Source: Novosphingobium sp. 18050
GTDB taxonomy: Bacteria; Pseudomonadota; Alphaproteobacteria; Sphingomonadales; Sphingomonadaceae
Direction of reading: 5' to 3'
DNA: 64,000 bases
Assembly: GCF_902706195.1 (NCBI RefSeq)
Contig: NZ_CACSJO010000011.1
Coordinates: forward strand, 62,001 to 126,000
The notes under the pieces are model-generated. The model saw only the letters and a program-made list of their open reading frames with translations, did no database searches and had not been told where the DNA came from. Shown here in pieces: positions 1-8,654 of the stretch; position 1 is the first letter of the stretch; every line of letters starts with the position of its first letter. The position numbers and the translations under genes are program-made.

Positions 1-335
1 GAAAAACTGGCTGCAATCGCCAACGCGACAACGGATTTCTGTAACACTCACGCCCCCATATATTTGAAAAGCGCCGCATGGACTTCTGAGTCCGCGGCGC
101 CGGGACGCGCCTATTCCACCGGATGATGACTCTTTCGCTACAGTTCAGAAATATAAGAGCAAAATTCCAAAACCGTACAGGGAACAGCAGCCACTTCGAC
201 GAAACGCAGTCACGCACCTGTTGCCGCAAAGTCACGGGGGCGACCGCTGTTTGCCTGGCCCGCCCGCAAGTCATCGAAATGCCATAGGCCATTCGTACCC
301 GGCACTCAGGCTTTGCAATAAACTGGAAATGTTCC
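1..335. other. Leader region upstream of the first TonB receptor
   Basis: No convincing protein-coding gene is visible here. The stretch holds a strong hairpin at 71-100 (listed separately) and the untranslated leader of the receptor that begins at 336. A ribosome-binding site GGAA at 325-328 lies 7 bases before the GTG at 336. The gene that would lie to the left is outside the window. Confidence 0.5.
71..100 (-). terminator. Terminator-like hairpin, minus-strand polarity
   Basis: GCGCCGC and GGACT pair with AGTCC and GCGGCGC, with a two-base AT bulge and a TCTG loop. Read on the minus strand the stem is followed directly by TTTTC, as in a Rho-independent terminator. On the plus strand it is followed by GC-rich sequence. 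No minus-strand gene is visible to its right before the plus-strand receptor, so its client is unknown: it could end an unannotated small RNA or act as a leader structure. Confidence 0.45.
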
Positions 336-2636
336 GTGCAAATGAGAGTGCTCGCCAAGAAGACCCTCCACCTCACCTGCGGCCTTGCCGCCATGAGCGT
401 GTCAACCGCGGCTCTGGCACAGGAAGCGGCCCCGGCCGATACCGGCCTTGGCGACATCGTGGTAACGGCTGAGCGCCGCACCGAGAACCTTCAGCAGGTT
501 CCGGTTTCCGTAGGCGTGGTCGCAGGCGACCAGCTGCGCAATTTGCAGGCTGGCGGCGACGACATTCTCGCCCTCTCAGGCCGCGTCCCGGGTCTCTATG
601 CCGAGACCACGACGGGCCGCATCTTTCCCCGCTTCTACATCCGGGGCCTGGGCAACATCGACTTCTATCTCGGCGCTTCTCAGCCGGTTTCGATCATCCA
701 GGATGACGTCGTGCTGGAACACGTCGTCCTGAAGTCCAACCCGGTCTACGACATGGACCAGGTGGAAGTGCTGCGTGGCCCGCAAGGCTCGCTGTTCGGC
801 CGCAACACCACGGCGGGCATCATCAAGTTCGATTCGATCAAGCCCTCCACCGATCGCTGGAGCGGCCGCTTCAATGCCAGCTACGGCGAATACGGCTCGG
901 CCTCGATCGACGCCGGCGTGGGCGGACCGATCATCGCGGATACTCTCGCCGTGCGCGTCTCGGGCCTTTACCAGCGCCGCGACGACTGGGTCGACAACGT
1001 CTACGACGGCCCCAGCGCCGACGGCACGGTGTCCCCCAAAAAGAACGCCATGGGCGGCTTCGAGGAACGCGATGCCCGCGTCCAGCTGCTGCTGGCGCCG
1101 CAGGGCAGCGCGTTTTCGATGCTTACCAGCTTTCATGCCCGCAAGTACGATGGCACCTCGACGATCTTCCACCGCGCTGCGCTGAAAAAGGGTTCGAACG
1201 ACGCCAGCGCCGAACCGCGCGACAAAATCGGGCTCGACGAAGCGCACGACAACCCGCAGGCCTATGACACTTACGGCGCCTCCAACCGGATCGCGCTCGA
1301 TTTCGGCGGCGTCACCCTGACCTCGATCACGGCCTGGGAAACCACTTCGGGCTATAGCCGCGGCGATACCGACGGCGGCGCGGCGGCAAACTATCCGGTC
1401 AACGGCGTGCCCAACGGCTACGGCGAATCCCAGGGTAACTTGCGCGATCTCGACCAGCTGACCCAGGAACTGCGCCTGTCGAGCAACGGTGATACCCGCT
1501 TCAAGTGGCAGGTCGGCGCAATGTACTTCGACGAGCGCAACATCACCGACTTCTACCAGCGCGCCTTCTTCCTCACCCCGCCTGCGAACAACCCGAACAA
1601 CTGGGTGCGCCTGCGCAACCAGAACACCAGTTGGGGCTTGTTCGGCCAGGCGAGCTACGAACTGGCGCCGGGCCTGACCGTGACCGCCGGCGGGCGCTTC
1701 ACCAACGACACCAAGAAGACCCGCCTGCTCAAGACCGCGAACCGTGTCGACGGCTCGGTCAGCTACACCGGCCGCCGCTACGTGCGCCTTTCCGACGAAC
1801 AGCCAAGCTGGGATGTCAGCGTGCTGTATGAAGCCAGCCCGGAAGTCAGCCTCTATGCCCGCGTGGCACGCGGTTTCCGTGGCCCGACCATCCAGGGCCG
1901 CTCGGCCGTGTTCAACTCGGACTTCACCACAGCGGATTCCGAGACGATCCTCTCGGGTGAGGCCGGCATCAAGACCAGCCTGCTGGGCAACCGCGTGCGC
2001 TTCAACCTCTCGGGCTTCGCATACCGAGTGAAGGACATTCAGCTCAACGGCAACGACAGCGACGGTAACGGCGTGCTGTTCAACGCCGACAAGGCGCAGG
2101 CATACGGCCTGGAAGCCGAACTGGAAGCCCGCCCGATCCCCAACCTCTCGCTCACGGCGGGGCTCAGCCTGCTGCACACCGAGATCAAGGACAAGAACGT
2201 CTACGCGCAGGTCTGCGCGCTCAACGGCGTGGTCGTCTGCACGGTGCAGGACCCCACCATCACCGTGGCCGGTCGCGGCGTCTTTGCGCAGATCGACGGC
2301 AATCCCCTGCCCAACGCACCCAAGTATACCGCCAATGTTGCGGCGCGCTACGACGTCCCCCTCGGCAATGGCGGCTCGCTTTTCGCCTCGACCGACTGGA
2401 CCTTGCAGGGATACACCAACTTCGTGCTCTACAAGACCGCCGAGTTCTACTCGCGCGGCGACTTCGAAGGCGGCCTCAAGATCGGCTACACGGCCCCCGG
2501 TGGCCGCTACGAGATCGCAGCATTCGCGCGCAACATCACCAACGAGAAGAACCTCAAAGGCGTAATCGAAAACTATATGGCAGCTGTGTTCAACGAACCG
2601 CGCGTCATCGGCGGATCGCTTTCGGGCAAGTTCTGA
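336..2636 (+). CDS. TonB-dependent receptor
   Basis: Outer-membrane active-transport receptor of 766 residues. A signal peptide ends near residues 28-29 (ALA-Q), followed by a TonB box DIVVTAERR at about 40-48. The plug domain follows, with QVPVSVGVV and the typical VEVLRGPQGSLFGRNTTAG segment. The rest is a 22-strand-type beta barrel ending in a terminal Phe (SGKF), the usual signal for barrel insertion. The plug is of the broad sphingomonad type related to plant-polymer and aromatic receptors rather than a siderophore receptor. The start is GTG 336, chosen for its spacing to GGAA; ATG 342 is an in-frame alternative. No dedicated catabolic enzyme sits beside it except a convergent SDR gene, so the substrate cannot be named. 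Confidence 0.93.
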   Translation: MQMRVLAKKTLHLTCGLAAMSVSTAALAQEAAPADTGLGDIVVTAERRTENLQQVPVSVGVVAGDQLRNLQAGGDDILALSGRVPGLYAETTTGRIFPRFYIRGLGNIDFYLGASQPVSIIQDDVVLEHVVLKSNPVYDMDQVEVLRGPQGSLFGRNTTAGIIKFDSIKPSTDRWSGRFNASYGEYGSASIDAGVGGPIIADTLAVRVSGLYQRRDDWVDNVYDGPSADGTVSPKKNAMGGFEERDARVQLLLAPQGSAFSMLTSFHARKYDGTSTIFHRAALKKGSNDASAEPRDKIGLDEAHDNPQAYDTYGASNRIALDFGGVTLTSITAWETTSGYSRGDTDGGAAANYPVNGVPNGYGESQGNLRDLDQLTQELRLSSNGDTRFKWQVGAMYFDERNITDFYQRAFFLTPPANNPNNWVRLRNQNTSWGLFGQASYELAPGLTVTAGGRFTNDTKKTRLLKTANRVDGSVSYTGRRYVRLSDEQPSWDVSVLYEASPEVSLYARVARGFRGPTIQGRSAVFNSDFTTADSETILSGEAGIKTSLLGNRVRFNLSGFAYRVKDIQLNGNDSDGNGVLFNADKAQAYGLEAELEARPIPNLSLTAGLSLLHTEIKDKNVYAQVCALNGVVVCTVQDPTITVAGRGVFAQIDGNPLPNAPKYTANVAARYDVPLGNGGSLFASTDWTLQGYTNFVLYKTAEFYSRGDFEGGLKIGYTAPGGRYEIAAFARNITNEKNLKGVIENYMAAVFNEPRVIGGSLSGKF

Positions 2637-2688
2637 GCCAGAACGGACGTTCGTGATATCGCTTAGGGCTTCTTACTCAAATACGTAA

Positions 2689-2732
2689 TCGAAGGTTGGC
2701 GGGGCTGTGAAGCAGTCCTCGCCAACCTTCGA
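2689..2732. terminator. Hairpin between convergent genes
   Basis: A 13-bp perfect inverted repeat, TCGAAGGTTGGCG at 2689-2701 and its complement at 2720-2732, encloses an 18-base loop. It lies between the end of the TonB receptor (2636) and the end of the convergent SDR gene (2779), so it can serve both strands. There is no long T-tract, so the terminator role is inferred from position and stem strength. Confidence 0.6.
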
Positions 2733-2778
2733 CTTATGCGTTCATCACGACATGGAACCCTGACACAAGTTTTATCGT

Positions 2779-3699
2779 CTAGCGGAATACGGCGCCCGTC
2801 AGCCTTTCGGAAGCGGTCCAGAGCTTCGCGGCAACCTCAGCGTCGAGTGCCTGCCTTTCGATGTTGCCCGGCCCCGGCGGTCCCTTCAGTTCTTTCCAAC
2901 CTTGCGGCCCGAAATACTGCCCGCCTGTCACCTCCGGCATGGTTGCCGCCATCAACTGCGGTAGAGCGCCCTGCGCAGCCGAATGGCCGATCACGTTTAT
3001 TGCCATCCCCCCGAGCCAAGCCATCAACCCGCCCCCCGCCGCCGGTCCATTTGCGATCAGATCGGTGCTGGCGGCTCCTAGATGCGCAGCAACGCTGGTC
3101 AGTTCCCAGCCATTTTCGGCGCTGCGCCGGTCAAGCTCGAGCGCGAACATCAGCATCGCCAGCTTGGTCTGCGAATAGACCGGCCATGGCCTGTAACCCT
3201 GTTCGTACTGCAGATCGCCCAGCCGGATCTTGCCGCTGCGATGCGCCATGCTGGAAAGTTGCACGACGCGCGCTTTCGCCGCAGTCAGTAATGGCAGCAG
3301 GCGGGCGGTGAGAGCGAAGTGCGAAAGATAATTCGTGCCCAACTGCATCTCGAAGCCATCGACGGTGGTCTCACGCTTGGGCAGCGCCATGACGCCCGCG
3401 TTGTTGACCAGAATATCGATCGGTCGCCCCGCCGCCAGCATCCGCCCGGCAAATGCCGTCACCGACGCAAGGCGGGCGAGATCCGCGATCTCGAACCGGA
3501 CCTGAGCATCTTCATGGCGGCTGCGGATCAGCGCCCCGGCAGCCCGACCTTTTGCTTCATTGCGGCCGACGAGGATCACCTCGGCGCCCGCGGCCGCCAG
3601 TTCCAGCGCCGTCTCCAGTCCAAGGCCGCCGGTCGCGCCGGTGACGATGGCCAGCTTGCCGGATTGGTCCGGAATATCCTTCGTGGTCCAGGTTGCCAT
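2779..3699 (-). CDS. Short-chain dehydrogenase/reductase (SDR)
   Basis: Classical Rossmann-fold SDR of 306 residues that probably oxidises or reduces an alcohol/carbonyl pair with NAD(P). It shows the nucleotide-binding TGATGGLG motif near the N-terminus, the NNAGVM motif in mid-protein, an active-site Ser in QLSSMAH and the catalytic YSQTK (YxxxK). The overall form resembles retinol-dehydrogenase-like SDRs. An upstream in-frame extension to 3789 exists, but the homologous region begins at MATWTTKDIPDQ, so ATG 3699 was chosen; its ribosome site is weak. It is convergent with the TonB receptor and has no clear operon partner. Substrate unknown. Confidence 0.85.
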   Translation of the reverse strand: MATWTTKDIPDQSGKLAIVTGATGGLGLETALELAAAGAEVILVGRNEAKGRAAGALIRSRHEDAQVRFEIADLARLASVTAFAGRMLAAGRPIDILVNNAGVMALPKRETTVDGFEMQLGTNYLSHFALTARLLPLLTAAKARVVQLSSMAHRSGKIRLGDLQYEQGYRPWPVYSQTKLAMLMFALELDRRSAENGWELTSVAAHLGAASTDLIANGPAAGGGLMAWLGGMAINVIGHSAAQGALPQLMAATMPEVTGGQYFGPQGWKELKGPPGPGNIERQALDAEVAAKLWTASERLTGAVFR

Positions 3700-3933
3700 T
3701 GTTGCTATCCTTCGCATCGAGCAAGGATTGGAGTGCATCGGTTGGCGGACGATAAGGCGCCCCGACATATTCCACACGGCCGCTTTCATCGCCTTGCGAC
3801 GTACTATGGCTCAGGCGTTCGTCTCACGTCTTTGCGCGTAGCGAGCATCGATCACGATGCATCGTAGCGAGTTCACCCGATGGTCACCCGGTGGATGAAC
3901 GGCGACAACCGCAAGGTTGCCTACCCCCGCAAG

Positions 3934-4929
3934 TTAATTCAGCAATACGTGTTGCAGGCCCCTGGCAACGCAGCGTTCCGAATATTCAGCGATGATCACC
4001 GGCAGGCCGGTTTCTGCCTCTATCATGTCCTTCAAGCACGGCGTGGCAGCGCCTCCCCCGGTGAGCACCACGCCATGAGCATGGATATCTTCACTGAGTT
4101 CCGGCGGTGTCATATTGAGTACGGTACGCACGACATCGACGATCTGTCCCGCATGCTTCTCCATGACCCCATCGAATTCGACGAGCGGAATACGGAACAA
4201 CGCCGGCGCCATCGACACGAGGCTCCGCCCCTTGATCTCAGCAACGGCCTCGAGGCCCGTATTACGGCGCTTCCCATATTCCTGCTTGATCTGGTCGGCC
4301 ACATGCTCGCCGATCAGGAATTTGTGCCGAAAACGCAAATGGTCGGCGATAGCCTGATTGAGCGCTACGCCGCCCACCCGCACCGAGCGCGTAAGGCAAA
4401 TACCGCCGAGCGACAGCACGGCAACTTCCGTGGTCCCCGCACCGCATTCGACGATCATCGTTCCACTCGCCTGGAACACGGGCAGCCCTGCCCCCACGGC
4501 TGCGGCAAATGGCTCGGAAACAAGCCGGACGGCGCCCAGGCCCGCATCGCGGGCTGCGGTCGAAAGCGCACCGCGCTCCGCCGATGTTGCGTCAGCCGGG
4601 ACGCCAATGACAGCGCCCGAGCCGACCATGCGTTTGCGGCCAAATGCCCGGTTGACCGCGTATCTGAGCAAATGAGTTGCCGTATCGATGTCCTGAAGCA
4701 CTCCTCGGGACAAGGCACGCCTTACCGCAAGACCACCGGAAGTGCGCCCGACCATCGCCTGGGCGGCCGTGCCTGCCGCAAGCAGACGGGGCACTCTGTC
4801 GAAATTCTCGAAGCAGCACAACGAAGGCTCGTCGAACACTATTCCGTCGTCACGGCGGATGACCCGCAGATTCGCTGTCCCGAAATCGATTGCGAGTTCA
4901 GGCCGCCGCCAAGGGAAAATTGATACCAC
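3934..4929 (-). CDS. Orphan MreB-like bacterial actin
   Basis: Actin-family ATPase of 331 residues, related to the MreB filament that organises lateral cell-wall synthesis under the inner membrane. Visible motifs are phosphate-1 LAIDFGTAN (12-20), a connect segment ending VSEPFAAAVGAGLPV, phosphate-2 IVECGAGTTEVAVLSLGG, and the adenosine motif GVVLTGGGAATPCL. Two positions depart from canonical MreB. The phosphate-2 Asp (DIGGGTTE) is Glu here, and the first Glu of the catalytic IEEPMAA segment is Ser. The usual mreC/mreD/pbp2 neighbours are absent, so this is not the main mreB locus. The start is a GTG at 4929 with no good alternative. A divergent or specialised paralogue is likely; whether it still hydrolyses ATP is uncertain. 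Confidence 0.85.
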   Translation of the reverse strand: MVSIFPWRRPELAIDFGTANLRVIRRDDGIVFDEPSLCCFENFDRVPRLLAAGTAAQAMVGRTSGGLAVRRALSRGVLQDIDTATHLLRYAVNRAFGRKRMVGSGAVIGVPADATSAERGALSTAARDAGLGAVRLVSEPFAAAVGAGLPVFQASGTMIVECGAGTTEVAVLSLGGICLTRSVRVGGVALNQAIADHLRFRHKFLIGEHVADQIKQEYGKRRNTGLEAVAEIKGRSLVSMAPALFRIPLVEFDGVMEKHAGQIVDVVRTVLNMTPPELSEDIHAHGVVLTGGGAATPCLKDMIEAETGLPVIIAEYSERCVARGLQHVLLN

Positions 4930-5233
4930 CTGCCGTCACTAGCAATGAAACAGACGCTTGTCGCCCAGAACCGCCAATGCCCGCCCAGCCAGCAACCGTG
5001 CGCGTGCAAGCGGGCACCGGCCTTGACTTGTCTCACTGTCATGGACATGATTTTATCCATGCAGCCTCATGTTGTTGATTTTCGATTTCGCCACCATGGG
5101 GGGCAACTTCTCGCGGGAGATTAGCCCCGGGTTCTGGTGCGGCACGCCCCGGACTCGGGGCCAGTTCTCGACATTTTGATGAGCCGGGCTGCCGCCTGGT
5201 GCCCATCGTCCCACCTGCAGAGAAGCCGCATTC
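4930..5233. other. Divergent intergenic region, MreB-like / Rnk-like
   Basis: About 300 bases between two divergent genes, so promoters for both are expected here. No coding signal is seen. CATGGA/TCCATG forms a small hairpin at about 5041-5062. An AGAAG ribosome site precedes the ATG at 5234. No recognised operator was found. Confidence 0.4.
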
Positions 5234-5635
5234 ATGATTACCAACACCGGTGGCCGTCGGCCGCCCATCCAGATGATCGATTCCGAAGCAGACGCCTTGG
5301 CCAGTCTGGCGATAGCTGCAGAAGGCCGACTTCCCCAGGCAAGCGAACTGCTTCTCAAGGAAATAGCCCGGGCGACAGTCCGTAAGGCGGGTCAGGTTGC
5401 AACCAATGTCGTCACGATGAATGCAACCGTTCATTTTGTCGACAAGGCGAATGACAGATGTCACGTCTATCAGCTCGTCTACCCCAAGGAAGCTGACATC
5501 TCGGCGGGACGGATTTCCATCCTGACGCCAGTTGGTGCCGGGTTGATCGGGTTGCGCGAGGGGCAATCGATCCTGTGGCCGGATCGCGATGGGCGGGAAC
5601 GCACGCTCGAAATCGTGAAGGTTACCCCGCCATAG
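5234..5635 (+). CDS. Rnk/GreA-GreB C-terminal domain protein
   Basis: A 133-residue protein of the Rnk (nucleoside diphosphate kinase regulator) type. It has an N-terminal helical part (about 12-50) and a C-terminal GreA/GreB-like FKBP fold (about 55-130). The closing segment, with ISILTPVGAGLIGLREGQSI and a Trp-Pro pair, is diagnostic of the family. Family members bind RNA polymerase or affect nucleotide pools. This one lacks the long GreA coiled coil, so transcript cleavage is not expected. It stands alone, divergent from the MreB-like gene. The function is from family knowledge only. Confidence 0.85.
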   Translation: MITNTGGRRPPIQMIDSEADALASLAIAAEGRLPQASELLLKEIARATVRKAGQVATNVVTMNATVHFVDKANDRCHVYQLVYPKEADISAGRISILTPVGAGLIGLREGQSILWPDRDGRERTLEIVKVTPP

Positions 5636-5809
5636 GACGGCTTACGCTGAAATCGGCGAAAAAGGGAGCCTATGTTGAAAGCCGGCAACACCTCAGGCTG
5701 AAATTTCGGCATTGATACTTATATTATTGCAAGTGATTCGCAGTCGCTTAACAGTAAGCACTCCCTGCGGTGCGCATAAGGCTCCCGTGGTGAATAAGGT
5801 TACTTGAGA

Positions 5810-7987
5810 ATGGCGGCTTTCCTTAATTCTCGCGTGAGCCTGACAGCCCTTATGGCGGGCATGGCAACGATCATTCCCGCAGCTGCGAATGCCCAGACCG
5901 AGAGTTCCCAGACCGAGACGGCCATTCTCGAAACAACCAGGCAGGACGATGGCGCGATCATCGTTTCCGCCCCCCGCTTCGTGCCCCAAGGTGCGCTAAC
6001 GGCCAGCAAGACCAATACGCCCCTCATTGAAACCCCGCAGTCGGTTTCGGTCGTGTCGCGCGACCAGATCGATCTGCTCAACTTCATCGATGTCCAGCAA
6101 GCGGTCCGCTACACTTCGGGCATCGTCGGAGAGAACTACGGGCCCGACCTGCGCTTCGATTTCCTGACGCTGCGCGGGTTCATCCCTGTTCAATATATCG
6201 ACGGATTGCAGGCCCCGGTCAGCTCGACGATTTCCAACGTCGGGGTCGATCTCTACGGTTTCGAGGCCGTGGATATCCTCAAGGGGCCGTCGAGCGTGCT
6301 CTACGGAACCACCCCGCCGGGCGGCATATACAACCTGACCAGCCGCCGCCCCTCGGACCGGACCAGCGGCGAGTTCCAGGTGAAGTACGGGACCGACGAT
6401 TTCAAGCAGGCCGCCGGCACGTTCACCGGCGCCTTGGCCGAAGGGCTGACCGCACGGGTCACCGGCCTTTACCGCGACCGTGACAGCCAGACCGACTATG
6501 TAAACGCCAGGCGCGCCTATGTCGCCCCTGCGGTGAGCGCGGAACTTGGCCCCGACACCCGGCTGACGTTGCTCGGATACTACCAGTGGGACCGCGTCGA
6601 GGGCGACACCAACGGCTTTCTGCCCGCGGTCGGCGTGCTGGTCGACAATCCGGTCGGCAAGGTGAAGCGCAGCATCAACCTGGGCGAGCCGGATTACAAC
6701 TTCTACCAGCGCCGTCAGTGGGGCATGGGTTACGAGTTCACCCACAACTTCTCAAGCGCGCTGAAGTTCACGCAGAATCTGCGCTGGGGTGAATACCACG
6801 AGTACCAGCAGATCATTTACGGCGCATCGTTGGGGGCGGACAACCGTACCGTGACCCGCAACAACTTCCCGTTCCAGGACGACACGCTGCAGTTCACCGT
6901 AGACAGCCGCTTCGACCTGAACTTTGCCACCGGCCCGGTGGAGCACCATGTACTCGCCGGTTTTGACTACCGCAATTACCGCGAGGCCTCGGCCTTTGCG
7001 TTCAGCAGCGGCGGCACGATCGACCTGTTCGATCCCGTGTACAGTCCCGGCATCTACTCCGCGCCGTCCACGCTGTTTGCATCCACCGACCAGCGCCTGA
7101 AGCAGAAGGGTGCGTATGTTCAGGATCAGGCCCGTATCGGCGATTTCATCCTGACGCTGTCTGGCCGGCAGGACTGGATCAAGATCGACAACTATGCCGC
7201 GAATGCAGCAATTCCCGTGGACAAGCAGGACAAGTTCACCTGGCGTGCGGGCGCTACATATGTGACGCAGGCTGGCATCGCGCCTTACGTCAGCTATGCC
7301 ACCTCTTTCCAGCCTGTCGTCGGCCAGACCCTCGGCGGCGATGCCTTCAAGCCGACGTCAGGCAAGCAGTGGGAAGCCGGCGTCAAATACGACGCCCGCT
7401 CGCTCGGCGACAACATCAAGCTGTTCGCCACAGCTGCGGTTTACCGTATCGAGCAATCGAACGTCCTCACCGTCGACCCCGCAAACGTCCTTTTCCAGGT
7501 GCAGACCGGTGAAGTCGTATCGAAGGGCGTGGAGCTCGAACTCGTCACGCGCATCAACCAGCAACTGAGCATCAACGCGTCCTATACTTATTCGGACGCA
7601 AAAATCACCCAGAGCAACAACCCGGCCGAACTCGGCGCACGGCTTGCAGCGCAGCCCAAGCACAAGGCCTCGATCTTCGTCGATTACACCCACACGTCGG
7701 GCATCGGCGCCGGTGCGGGCGTACGTTACCTCAGCGACAGCAACGGTGTCGTGGCGCTGCCGGGTTCCTTCATCACGGCTGGCGGCGTGAGCCTTCCCTC
7801 CACCTTCACGAGCCCGTCGACTACGTTGTTCGATGCCACTCTGCATTACGACATTCCAGGATGGCGCTTCGCCGTCAATGGCAGCAACATCTTCGACAAG
7901 CGGTACGCCGGCCGCTGCACCGGTGAAGTAAGCTGCTTCTTCGGCCAGAGCCGGCAGATCATCGGCACCGTCACCAAGATGTTCTGA
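5810..7987 (+). CDS. TonB-dependent siderophore receptor
   Basis: Outer-membrane receptor of 725 residues in the FhuA/FoxA/FcuA-like ferric siderophore class. A signal peptide (cleavage near AANAQT) is followed by the TonB-box region AIIVSAPR. The plug has ETPQSVSVVSRDQI, the siderophore-receptor hallmark, then VDILKGPSSVLYGTTPPGG. The barrel ends in a terminal Phe (TVTKMF). ATG 5810 is preferred over TTG 5804 because the AAGG at 5796-5799 is better spaced. A siderophore-interacting flavoprotein is encoded at 21134 in the same window and may act downstream in iron release, but the two are not linked. No Fur box could be assigned with confidence. Confidence 0.93.
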   Translation: MAAFLNSRVSLTALMAGMATIIPAAANAQTESSQTETAILETTRQDDGAIIVSAPRFVPQGALTASKTNTPLIETPQSVSVVSRDQIDLLNFIDVQQAVRYTSGIVGENYGPDLRFDFLTLRGFIPVQYIDGLQAPVSSTISNVGVDLYGFEAVDILKGPSSVLYGTTPPGGIYNLTSRRPSDRTSGEFQVKYGTDDFKQAAGTFTGALAEGLTARVTGLYRDRDSQTDYVNARRAYVAPAVSAELGPDTRLTLLGYYQWDRVEGDTNGFLPAVGVLVDNPVGKVKRSINLGEPDYNFYQRRQWGMGYEFTHNFSSALKFTQNLRWGEYHEYQQIIYGASLGADNRTVTRNNFPFQDDTLQFTVDSRFDLNFATGPVEHHVLAGFDYRNYREASAFAFSSGGTIDLFDPVYSPGIYSAPSTLFASTDQRLKQKGAYVQDQARIGDFILTLSGRQDWIKIDNYAANAAIPVDKQDKFTWRAGATYVTQAGIAPYVSYATSFQPVVGQTLGGDAFKPTSGKQWEAGVKYDARSLGDNIKLFATAAVYRIEQSNVLTVDPANVLFQVQTGEVVSKGVELELVTRINQQLSINASYTYSDAKITQSNNPAELGARLAAQPKHKASIFVDYTHTSGIGAGAGVRYLSDSNGVVALPGSFITAGGVSLPSTFTSPSTTLFDATLHYDIPGWRFAVNGSNIFDKRYAGRCTGEVSCFFGQSRQIIGTVTKMF

Positions 7988-8654
7988 GGGACATGGGCGA
8001 CAACCGGCGAGTGTGGGGCATAGCACTACTTCGGCGGAAGATTGATTCTTGAGATTCCCTATACATTTGACAGGTAATGCATAAGACGCGCGCGTTGGCG
8101 GAGGCTGGCGATCGACGACGGCTGGCAAGCAGGTCTGAAGTGTTGGCTGGAGCCGTATCTGAGAAGTTTAGCTGACCAGACGTCGACCGTGGCAAAGGTC
8201 ACAGCAGCTCTGTGGGGCACGCAGCTGTGCCACCACCGTCCAAACCGAACGCCTGTCCCGCGTCTTCCGCTACATCAACTTCATCCGTTATCGAGTATCA
8301 ATTCTCAGCCGGGATTTCGCTAAGCTGCGGAAGCATTTGGTTCCCAAGCAATTCGATCGAAATCGGATCAGTTCCGAATTGGCGAATCCCGTCAAGCCTC
8401 TATCCCCTTCCCTACAGAATTCTGACGGCAATCGCGTTTCGCGAGCCGCGGGATGCAGCATTCGTGTGCAAACCGGCAGCGGCAGGCGCCTGAAAATATT
8501 GCGAAGTCCGGCACCGACGCGGCCGGATGATGCGGTAGGCTTCCTCGGCCGGGATCGAGGATCTTTTGCCTGTGCCGTATCCAGATCGCGCGTTGCGTTT
8601 GCCGTAAAGCGGAAGCGCTCCAATCAAGGTTCGCCTTTCGTGGGAGATCACCAA
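7988..8654. other. 667-bp spacer before the adhesin operon
   Basis: No intact gene is seen. One frame stays open from 8337 into the adhesin but has no adhesin-like sequence before ATG 8655. Around 8108-8180 a plus-strand reading (DDGWQAGLKCWLEPYLRSLA) faintly resembles the start of a DDE transposase, which would make it an insertion remnant; this is a weak match. The promoter of the adhesin operon must lie in the right half of this interval. GGGAG at 8642-8646 is the ribosome site. Confidence 0.35.

Noticed and set aside
576..2177. 533-codon minus-strand open frame opposite the first TonB receptor
   Set aside because: It is the GC-rich antisense shadow of a clear receptor gene, with no protein motif and a skewed Ala/Arg/Val composition.
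8108..8180. Possible DDE transposase start (WQAGLKCWLEPYLRSLA)
   Set aside because: The match is short and from memory only, with no second motif or inverted repeat, so it is mentioned only in the spacer note and not listed as a mobile element.
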